Below, piece by piece: positions 7,159 through 12,080 of a stretch of 12,080 nt of DNA. The position numbers and the translations under genes were made by a program. Position 1 is the first letter of the stretch. The number at the start of each line of letters is the position of its first letter. The notes under the pieces are model-generated. The model ran no database searches, was not told where the DNA came from, and saw nothing but the letters and a program-made list of their open reading frames with translations. Location: positions 1 through 12,080 of the forward strand of contig CAAFSR010000154.1 in assembly GCA_900765705.1 (NCBI GenBank), given 5' to 3'. The stretch is from an uncultured Faecalibacterium sp. (lineage in GTDB: Bacteria > Bacillota > Clostridia > Oscillospirales > Ruminococcaceae).

Positions 7159-7192
7159 CATATCAGCGGATATTTTATGGATATTTGCATTT

Positions 7193-8119
7193 TTATTCTG
7201 CATGGCGGGCGCAGCCGCGGATCTCATCCAGCGTTTTCACGCCGTTCTTGTCCATCCATGCTGCCATCTCGTCGGCAATGGTCTCCATGGCGCGGGGGTT
7301 GGCAAAGTTTGCCGCGCCCACCTGCACTGCACTGGCACCTGCCATGATGAACTCCAGTGCGTCACGGCCGGTGGCAATGCCGCCCAGACCCACCACCGGA
7401 ATGTTCACCGCACCCACGGCCTGCCATACCATGCGCAGGGCGATGGGGCGCACCGCCGGACCGGACAGACCTGCAAAGATGTTGTTGAACACCGGGCGGC
7501 GCTTTTCCAGATCAATGGCGCAGGCCTGGAAGGTATTGGTCAGACTAATGGCGTCCGCACCGGCGGCCTCTACGGCCTTGCACATCTCAGGGATATTCTC
7601 TGCCTGCGGGCTCAGCTTGACCATCAGGGGCTTTTTGCAGGCAGCGCGCACCATGCGCACCACCTCACCGGCAGCCTCGGCCTTTACGCCGTAGGCCATG
7701 CCGCCCACCTTGACGTTGGGGCAGGAGATGTTCAGTTCCACAATGTCCACTGCGCTCTCGCTCAGCATCGCAGCGCCTTCCACATACTCTTCCTCGCTGT
7801 GGCCGCCAAGGTTTGCAATGGCCACCGTGCCGTACTTCTGCTTCAGCTCCAGCATCTCGGGCAGCTCCACATCAATAAAGTGCTGCACGCCGGGGTTCTG
7901 CAGGCCGATGCTGTTGATCAGGCCGGAGGGGGTCTCCCACAGGCGCTCGCCCTTGTTGCCGTACTGGCCGTGCAGGGTAAGGCCCTTGCCGGAAATGCCG
8001 CCGATCTTTGCAAAATCGGCCAGCTCCTCGTACTCCACACCGTAGCCCACGGTGCCGGATGCGCCGATGACCGGGCTGTTCATCACAAAGCCCAGCAGGT
8101 TGGTTTTCAGCTCTGCCAT
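7193..8119 (-). CDS. pyrD: Dihydroorotate dehydrogenase (NAD-dependent class 1B), catalytic subunit
   Basis: A 308-residue FMN-binding TIM-barrel enzyme that oxidises dihydroorotate to orotate in the cytoplasm. The class 1 active-site cysteine is Cys133 in ELNISCPNVKVGG; ETPSGLINSIGLQNPGV (62-78) and the C-terminal GLGGIATG phosphate-binding loop are typical of the family. There is no N-terminal membrane helix, so it is not the quinone-linked class 2 enzyme. Immediate pairing with pyrK marks it as class 1B, passing electrons through FMN, an iron-sulphur cluster and FAD to NAD. Its ATG shares one base with the pyrK stop (TGATG), implying translational coupling of the two subunits. The call is firm. 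Confidence 0.97.
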   Translation of the reverse strand: MAELKTNLLGFVMNSPVIGASGTVGYGVEYEELADFAKIGGISGKGLTLHGQYGNKGERLWETPSGLINSIGLQNPGVQHFIDVELPEMLELKQKYGTVAIANLGGHSEEEYVEGAAMLSESAVDIVELNISCPNVKVGGMAYGVKAEAAGEVVRMVRAACKKPLMVKLSPQAENIPEMCKAVEAAGADAISLTNTFQACAIDLEKRRPVFNNIFAGLSGPAVRPIALRMVWQAVGAVNIPVVGLGGIATGRDALEFIMAGASAVQVGAANFANPRAMETIADEMAAWMDKNGVKTLDEIRGCARHAE

Positions 8120-8892
8120 CAGAAGAACACCTCCGTTGCGTCAAATACAGGGCCGTTCTTGCACACGCTCTTGCCCTCGCCGCCCTTGGTCTCGCAGGTG
8201 CAGCCAAGGCAGGCGCCAATACCGCAGGCCATCTTTTTTTCCATGCTCACAAAGCAGGGTGTGCCCTTTTCGGCACACAGGCGGGCGGCGTTCTTCATCA
8301 TCACGGTAGGGCCGCACACCAGCACCACGTCGTAATCAGCGGGGTCGTACAGCTGGGTGACAAAACCGTGGAACCCCACCGCGCCGGTGTCGGTGGACAC
8401 CTTGACAAGGTTTGCGATGGAGCGGTATTCCTCCATGCAGTAGGGGGTATCACGGAAGCCGAAGAACACATCCGGCTTTACTCCGGCAGCGGCCAGCTCG
8501 CGGGTGAGCTGGAACATGGGAGCAGTGCCGATGCCGCCGCCCACCACGGCGATCTTTTTATACTTGCTTACGATCTCCGGCACATCAAAGCCGTTGCCCA
8601 TGGGGCCGGTGAGCTGGAAGGTATCCTGCTGCTTGAGCTGTGCCAGCTTCTCGGTGCCCTCGCCCACCACCTGATACAAAAACTCAATGGTGCTGCTTTC
8701 CGGGTTCCAGCGGTGCACGCTGATGGGACGGGACAGGAAGGGGGCTTCGTCTGCGCCCCAGGAGCGCAGGGTGAAGAACTGGCCTGCGTGGGGAGCGTGG
8801 TCGCGGTCCGGCCACACCACGGTCAGCAGGCGGATGTCCGGGGCAATGACCTCATTGCGCAGGACGGTGGCTTCACAGCAGGCTGCACGCAT
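8119..8892 (-). CDS. pyrK: Dihydroorotate dehydrogenase electron-transfer subunit
   Basis: A 257-residue FAD and [2Fe-2S] subunit that takes electrons from PyrD to NAD. In order: FAD-binding RPISVH (55-60), nucleotide-binding VVGGGIGTAPM (116-126), the NAD-domain motif VLVCGPTVMM (190-199), and cluster ligands Cys223, Cys228, Cys231 and Cys244 (C-x4-C-x2-C-x12-C), matching the PyrK pattern. The start is decided by the ribosome site AAGGAGG (8902-8908). The ATG at 8892 lies 9 nt away, whereas a TTG at 8898 would be only 3 nt away. It therefore overlaps the end of pyrF by 20 nt and abuts pyrD. The call is firm. Confidence 0.96.
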   Translation of the reverse strand: MRAACCEATVLRNEVIAPDIRLLTVVWPDRDHAPHAGQFFTLRSWGADEAPFLSRPISVHRWNPESSTIEFLYQVVGEGTEKLAQLKQQDTFQLTGPMGNGFDVPEIVSKYKKIAVVGGGIGTAPMFQLTRELAAAGVKPDVFFGFRDTPYCMEEYRSIANLVKVSTDTGAVGFHGFVTQLYDPADYDVVLVCGPTVMMKNAARLCAEKGTPCFVSMEKKMACGIGACLGCTCETKGGEGKSVCKNGPVFDATEVFF

Positions 8893-9739
8893 GAGCAATG
8901 GCCTCCTTCATGTTCACACACTCGTTGTAAGCGGCCTCGTCAAAGGCAACGCCCGGCTGCTTTTTGTAAGCCAGCAGAATGCCGCGGCTGGAGTTGACCA
9001 CGCCACCGTTGCCCTTGGTGAGGTACTGGGCAATATCCTCGGCCTTGCCGCCCTGTGCGCCGTAGCCGGGGATCAGGAAGAAGCTGTCCTGATACTTTGC
9101 GCGGATCTCGGTGGCCTCCTCGATGTGGGTGCCGCCGATGACCAGACCGATGGAGGAGTAGCCGTGCTCGCCCATGTAGTCCTTGCCCAGAGCGTTCAGC
9201 TTGTCGCCCACCAGATCGTAGACATGGCGGCCGTCGGCCAGCTTCTCGTACTCAAAGTCCTTGGCGCCGCCGTTGGAGGTGCGGCAGAGCACGAACATAC
9301 CCTTGCCCTGCTTTTCAGCGTAGGGCAGGTAGGGGCTGATGGAGTCCAGACCCATGTAGGGTGCCAGCGTAACGAAATCGCTCTCGAAATCGCCGGTAAA
9401 GTGCCCCATGGCGTACATCTCGGCAGTCTTGGCAATGTCGCCGCGCTTGATATCCGCGATCACCGGCACACCGGCCTCGCGCACAGCCTTCAGGGTATCG
9501 GCGTAGGCTTTCATGCCCTCCAGCCCCAGCGACTCATAGTAAGCGATCTGCACCTTGTAGCAGCCGGCCACAGCCTTGGTGGCATCGATGAGCTTTTTAT
9601 TGAAGCGCACGATGTTCTCGCCGCGGGTCAGGGTGCTGTCCACAAAATCGGCGGGCAGGTAGCTGAAATCCGTGTCCAGACCCACGCACACCGGGCCCCG
9701 TGCCTCTACAGCTTCGTACAGTTTGTCCATGTTCGTCAT
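8873..9739 (-). CDS. pyrF: Orotidine 5'-phosphate decarboxylase (long type)
   Basis: A 288-residue PyrF that decarboxylates OMP to UMP, the last step of the de novo pathway. The catalytic D-x-K-x-x-D array is Asp96, Lys98, Asp101 in ADIKRGDIAKTA. VCVGLDTDF (17-25) is the N-terminal substrate-binding segment. The length and the DIKRGD form place it in the longer subfamily rather than the roughly 230-residue B. subtilis/E. coli type. The ATG at 9739 has AGGAGG (9748-9753) 8 nt upstream; the next in-frame ATG at 9730 is too far at 17 nt. A 56-nt AT-rich gap separates it from pyrC, without a clear promoter or terminator. The 3' end overlaps pyrK. The call is firm. Confidence 0.97.
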   Translation of the reverse strand: MTNMDKLYEAVEARGPVCVGLDTDFSYLPADFVDSTLTRGENIVRFNKKLIDATKAVAGCYKVQIAYYESLGLEGMKAYADTLKAVREAGVPVIADIKRGDIAKTAEMYAMGHFTGDFESDFVTLAPYMGLDSISPYLPYAEKQGKGMFVLCRTSNGGAKDFEYEKLADGRHVYDLVGDKLNALGKDYMGEHGYSSIGLVIGGTHIEEATEIRAKYQDSFFLIPGYGAQGGKAEDIAQYLTKGNGGVVNSSRGILLAYKKQPGVAFDEAAYNECVNMKEAIAHACSLL

Positions 9740-9795
9740 TTGGGTGTCCTCCTGTATAAGTCGTATTTATAAAAAATGAATTGTAACTATAAGTT

Positions 9796-10986
9796 TTACT
9801 CCTCGGCCTGATAGGTGATCTTACCGGCCTTGATGGTGGCAAACACCTTGCCGTAGAGCTGTGCACCGTCAAAGGGGGTGTTGTGGCTCTTGGAGTGCAG
9901 CTTTTCTTTTTCCACAGTATAGGGCGTGTCCAGATCCACCAGCACAAAGTCGGCGTCAAAGCCCGGCTCTAGCTGACCCTTGGCAAGGCCCATGATCTCG
10001 GCAGGGCGGGTGCTCATCAGGTGCACCAGCAGCTCCAGCGGCAGGCCCTCCTGCTTGCAGAGCTTGGTGTAGCACACGCCAAAGGCGGTCTCGCTGCCCA
10101 CCATACCGGCCATGCCCTTCAGCTTGTCCTCCTCGGAGTGGGGGGCGTGGTCGGTGGCAATGGCGTCCACGATGCCGGTGCGGATGCCCTCCACCAGCGC
10201 CTCCACATCATCGGCGGTGCGGATGGGCGGGTTGACTCGGTAGTCGCAGGTGTCGTTGGTGAACCACAGGTGGTGGGGGGTCACCTCGCAGGTGACGGGT
10301 GCGCCCCGCAGCTTTGCCATGCGGATGGCGTCCAGTGCGCCCCGGGTGGACACATGGCACATGTGCAGCCGGGTCTGGTAGTACTCGCTCAGCCAGCAGT
10401 TGCGCACGGTTTCAATGTCCTCGGCCAGACGGTAGTCCCACGGGCTGATCTCCATATCCTCGGCGTGGCTCATGACCGTGATATCCTTCTGGGTGCAGAT
10501 GGCAAAGGCCCGTGCCATGGTGGCGTTATCCTGCACACCGTGGCCATCCTCGGTGATGAACTTTACGCCGGCGGGCAGGGTCTTGAGGTGGTCGATGCTC
10601 ACGCCGTCAAAGTTCTCGGTGATGGAGATAGTCTGATTTGCATCGCACAGCCCCACCTCGGCAGCCTTCTGCTCCACCATCACAGCCTGTGCGGCAGAGG
10701 AGCAGACGGGCTTTGTGTTGGGCATCAGGTTCACAAAGGTGTAGCCACCGGCGGCAGCGGCACGGCTGCCGGTCTCGATGTCCTCCTTGTACTCAAAGCC
10801 CGGGGTGCGCCAGTGGCAGTGCAGATCCACAAATGCGGGCAGCACGGTCAGTCCGCCGGCATCCACCACTGTCTCATTCTCGGCGGCCAGTGCGGAAAGA
10901 TCCTGCCCTACGGCAGCGATCCGGCCATCCTTTACATAGATCTCAAGCGGTCTTCCTTCGGTGTTCACAGCGTTCGTCAGCAGCAT
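9796..10986 (-). CDS. pyrC: Dihydroorotase (type I)
   Basis: A 396-residue zinc-dependent amidohydrolase that interconverts carbamoyl aspartate and dihydroorotate. Metal and substrate motifs are DLHCHWRTPG (54-63; His56, His58, Arg60), FITEDGHGVQD (143-153; Asp153), MSHAED (172-177; His174), CHVST (210-214; His211) and the catalytic ATDHAPH (277-283; Asp279). The first motif differs slightly from the usual DxHVHLRxPG. Its length and Asp153 fit the Aquifex/Bacillus type I group, not the shorter E. coli type II. The ATG at 10986 has AGGAGG (10995-11000) 8 nt upstream. It is the first structural gene of the operon and lies behind the attenuator. A related dihydropyrimidinase or allantoinase is unlikely given the pyr neighbours. 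Confidence 0.96.
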   Translation of the reverse strand: MLLTNAVNTEGRPLEIYVKDGRIAAVGQDLSALAAENETVVDAGGLTVLPAFVDLHCHWRTPGFEYKEDIETGSRAAAAGGYTFVNLMPNTKPVCSSAAQAVMVEQKAAEVGLCDANQTISITENFDGVSIDHLKTLPAGVKFITEDGHGVQDNATMARAFAICTQKDITVMSHAEDMEISPWDYRLAEDIETVRNCWLSEYYQTRLHMCHVSTRGALDAIRMAKLRGAPVTCEVTPHHLWFTNDTCDYRVNPPIRTADDVEALVEGIRTGIVDAIATDHAPHSEEDKLKGMAGMVGSETAFGVCYTKLCKQEGLPLELLVHLMSTRPAEIMGLAKGQLEPGFDADFVLVDLDTPYTVEKEKLHSKSHNTPFDGAQLYGKVFATIKAGKITYQAEE

Positions 10987-11025
10987 CGCGGTTCCCTCCT
11001 GTAGTGTTGTTTTTGAGTGTCAAGC

Positions 11026-11039
11026 GCCCGAAAACGGGC
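11026..11039 (-). other. Short GC hairpin just after the attenuator
   Basis: GCCCG and CGGGC pair perfectly around a TTTT loop, directly after the T-run of the attenuator in the pyrC leader RNA. It is small and lacks its own T-run. It may act as a pause site or stabilise the 5' end of read-through transcripts; the role is inference. Confidence 0.4.
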
Positions 11040-11070
11040 AAAAAAAAACTTTTCCCCGCAAAGGGAAAAG
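11040..11070 (-). terminator. Leader terminator (attenuator) of the pyrimidine operon
   Basis: On the minus strand, CTTTTCCC (11063-11070) pairs perfectly with GGGAAAAG (11049-11056) around a 6-nt loop, and nine T follow (11040-11048). This is a textbook intrinsic terminator, 53 nt before pyrC and downstream of the operon promoter. It must therefore be bypassed for pyrC-carB expression from that promoter. The leader ORF stop codon is 1 nt before the stem. Confidence 0.88.
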
Positions 11071-11071
11071 C

Positions 11072-11161
11072 TCATTGCACAAAAAAAGGAAACAACGAAG
11101 CCACGGCAAAACCGGACGCGAACTGCTTGTTCAGTTTCGGGTTCTGGGCGCTGCACAGCAT
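11072..11161 (-). CDS. Leader peptide of the pyr operon attenuator (29 residues)
   Basis: A short ORF inside the 5' leader, ATG at 11159-11161 and TGA at 11072-11074. It reads MLCSAQNPKLNKQ and ends SLFPFFVQ. A strong ribosome site AAGGAG (11169-11174) lies 7 nt upstream, so translation is likely. The last third is encoded by a U-rich tract (11078-11095, 13 T of 18, including seven in a row), giving three phenylalanines. The stop codon is 1 nt before the 5' arm of the terminator, so a ribosome on the last codons would cover that arm. E. coli pyrL has the same design: a U-rich pause region within a leader ORF before the pyrBI attenuator, where low UTP stalls RNA polymerase and lets the ribosome catch up. 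I infer that logic here; the peptide itself probably has no function. It is not similar to pyrL in sequence as far as I can judge. Confidence 0.7.
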   Translation of the reverse strand: MLCSAQNPKLNKQFASGFAVASLFPFFVQ

Positions 11162-11203
11162 GGTGTTTCTCCTTTTTTGTTGGTTGCATTTTTCATTCGT
11201 ATT

Positions 11204-11233
11204 ATTTTATCATAGAAACGCAAAATGTGTCAA
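11204..11233 (-). promoter_or_regulatory. Main promoter of the pyrimidine operon
   Basis: On the minus strand, a perfect -35 TTGACA (11228-11233) is followed by an 18-nt spacer and -10 TAAAAT (11204-11209, 5 of 6). The expected start near 11197 lies 36 nt before the leader ORF and about 210 nt before pyrC. I saw no sequence like the PyrR-binding loop of Bacillus in the transcribed leader. Confidence 0.8.
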
Positions 11234-11381
11234 TGGCTGCGTGCAAAATCAGGTGCTAAAAGGTTTATGGTATCTCTCGCTGAATTTTGGATACTCTACC
11301 CAAAAGCCGGGCAGACCGCCAAAATAAATGGCATTTTGTTCCACAATCCCTAGTAAAACACTGTACTTTCGTTGTCTGATG
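11234..11381. other. Divergent spacer between the pyr and cysE promoters
   Basis: About 150 bp with no gene that I can support. It contains only short dyads (CAAAAT/ATTTTG near 11320-11338 and GTATC/GATAC near 11270-11294), which may be chance or weak operators. Confidence 0.5.
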
Positions 11382-11393
11382 TGCTATTATAAT
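11382..11393 (+). promoter_or_regulatory. Probable cysE promoter (-10 region)
   Basis: TGCTATTAT forms an extended -10 (TG at 11382-11383), overlapping a perfect TATAAT (11388-11393). No convincing -35 lies 16-18 nt upstream of either. The predicted start near 11397-11400 leaves a leader of about 55 nt, too short for a T-box or SAM riboswitch. Confidence 0.6.
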
Positions 11394-11407
11394 ACGGTAA
11401 AAAGGGA

Positions 11408-11425
11408 GCCCGCCGCGTGGGCGGG
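11408..11425 (+). promoter_or_regulatory. GC-rich hairpin in the cysE 5' leader
   Basis: CCCGCC (11409-11414) pairs with GGCGGG (11420-11425) around a 5-nt loop, with one possible extra G-T pair. It begins about 10 nt after the predicted transcript start. The following TGTTTATG is not a real T-run, so termination is doubtful; 5'-end stabilisation is possible. Confidence 0.4.
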
Positions 11426-11452
11426 TGTTTATGGGAAAGAGAGGTTTTCCGC

Positions 11453-12080
11453 ATGGGTTTACTTGAGGACGCGCGGAACATCCAGCGCAAGGACCCTGCC
11501 GCACGCAGCGTGCTGGAGGTGGTGCTGCTGTACCCGGGGTTCCACATTCTGGTGTACCACCGCATTGCGCACTGGCTGTACGAGCACAAGCATTTTTTTC
11601 TGGCACGGTGGGTCAGCCAGCATGGCCGCCGCCGCACCGGCATCGAGATCCATCCGGGTGCCACCATTGGCAAGTGCCTGTTCATCGACCACGGCATGGG
11701 CATTGTGTTCGGCGAGACCTGTGAGATCGGGGACAACTGCACCATCTACCACGGCGTAACGCTGGGCGGCACCGGCAAGGACACCGGCAAGCGCCACCCC
11801 ACTTTGGGCAACAACGTGCTCATCGGTGCAGGCACCAAGGTGCTGGGCCCGGTGTTCATCGGGGATAACGCCCGCATCGGCGCAGGCAGTGTGGTGCTGC
11901 GCAATCTGCCCGCCAACTGCACCGCCGTGGGCGTACCCGCCGAGGTGGTGCGCATCAACAACAAGGCCGTGAACCCCGCCGACGATCTGGACCAGCAGGA
12001 TCTGCCGGATATCGTTTCGCAGCGGCTCACCGATCTGGACCGCCGTCTGGGTCAGCTGGAAAAGGCCGCGCAGGGCGATA
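11453..12080 (+). CDS. cysE: Serine O-acetyltransferase (3' end beyond the window)
   Basis: At least 209 residues of CysE, which acetylates L-serine with acetyl-CoA to O-acetylserine, the carbon precursor of cysteine. The N-terminal helical part (about 1-60, with LLYPGFHILVYHRIAHWL) is shortened compared with E. coli, as is common in Firmicutes. The left-handed beta-helix of hexapeptide repeats follows (IHPGATIG, IVFGETCEIGDN, VLIGAGTKVLG, ARIGAGSVV). The Asp79-His80 pair (IDHGMG) and His115 (KRHPTLG) match the catalytic Asp/His residues of enterobacterial enzymes. The ATG at 11453 has GAGG (11441-11444) 8 nt upstream. The C-terminal tail that binds cysteine synthase lies outside the window. 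The residues after about 165 form a charged Asp/Leu/Gln-rich extension. It is divergent from the pyr operon and functionally unrelated to it. Confidence 0.93.
   Translation, partial: MGLLEDARNIQRKDPAARSVLEVVLLYPGFHILVYHRIAHWLYEHKHFFLARWVSQHGRRRTGIEIHPGATIGKCLFIDHGMGIVFGETCEIGDNCTIYHGVTLGGTGKDTGKRHPTLGNNVLIGAGTKVLGPVFIGDNARIGAGSVVLRNLPANCTAVGVPAEVVRINNKAVNPADDLDQQDLPDIVSQRLTDLDRRLGQLEKAAQGD

Noticed and set aside
8896..8898. TTG start for pyrK giving two extra residues
   Set aside because: It is only 3 nt from AAGGAGG, while the ATG at 8892 is at an ideal 9 nt.
11018..11023. Perfect TTGACA between the attenuator and pyrC
   Set aside because: At 15-18 nt downstream there is no -10 box; at 17 nt lies the pyrC ribosome site AGGAGG.
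10977..11189. 70-codon minus-strand frame overlapping the pyr leader
   Set aside because: It runs straight through the terminator hairpin and its T-run (encoding KFFF) and into pyrC in another frame, and has no ribosome site; the 29-codon ORF is better placed.
10987..11197. PyrR-binding loop or other known riboswitch in the pyr leader
   Set aside because: No stretch resembling the conserved Bacillus PyrR loop or a known aptamer was seen; the leader is fully accounted for by ORF, terminator and a small hairpin. A covariance-model search would be decisive.

Overview
The window looks like chromosome from an anaerobic, moderately GC-rich low-GC-phylum bacterium (Clostridia). A Faecalibacterium/Gemmiger-like member of the Oscillospiraceae is my best guess, by inference. 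The grounds are strong AGGAGG ribosome sites, sigma-A type promoters, an NAD-linked class 1B dihydroorotate dehydrogenase (PyrK+PyrD), and GC-rich genes with AT-rich spacers. No mobile element, CRISPR array, tRNA or rRNA was seen.

Layout. Nearly everything is on the minus strand. From right to left, a divergent spacer (about 11162-11452) separates cysE (plus strand, cut by the right edge) from a seven-gene pyrimidine operon read leftward: pyrC, pyrF, pyrK, pyrD, pyrE, carA, carB (10986 down to 2072). It ends at a 14-bp terminator hairpin (2010-2043). Next come a single-gene HU-family unit (1554-1856) and a single-gene DEAD-box RNA helicase unit (118-1305), each with its own promoter and terminator. 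At the extreme left edge there is a ribosome site and possibly the first codons of another minus-strand gene.

How the genes work together. CarAB makes carbamoyl phosphate. PyrC closes carbamoyl aspartate to dihydroorotate, PyrD/PyrK oxidise that to orotate, PyrE adds the phosphoribosyl group, and PyrF decarboxylates OMP to UMP. The one missing step is aspartate carbamoyltransferase (pyrB), which must be encoded elsewhere. Spacing is tight: pyrF/pyrK overlap by 20 nt, pyrK/pyrD share one base, and carA/carB are 1 nt apart.

Most interesting signal. Upstream of pyrC is a complete attenuator: a consensus promoter (TTGACA, 18 nt, TAAAAT), a ribosome site, and a 29-codon leader ORF. The ORF's end is a U-rich tract (13 T in 18 nt), and its stop codon lies 1 nt before a classic intrinsic terminator with nine T. 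This resembles the UTP-sensed, translation-coupled pyrBI/pyrL attenuation of E. coli rather than the PyrR system usual in Firmicutes. An apparently unattenuated internal promoter lies before pyrE-carA-carB.
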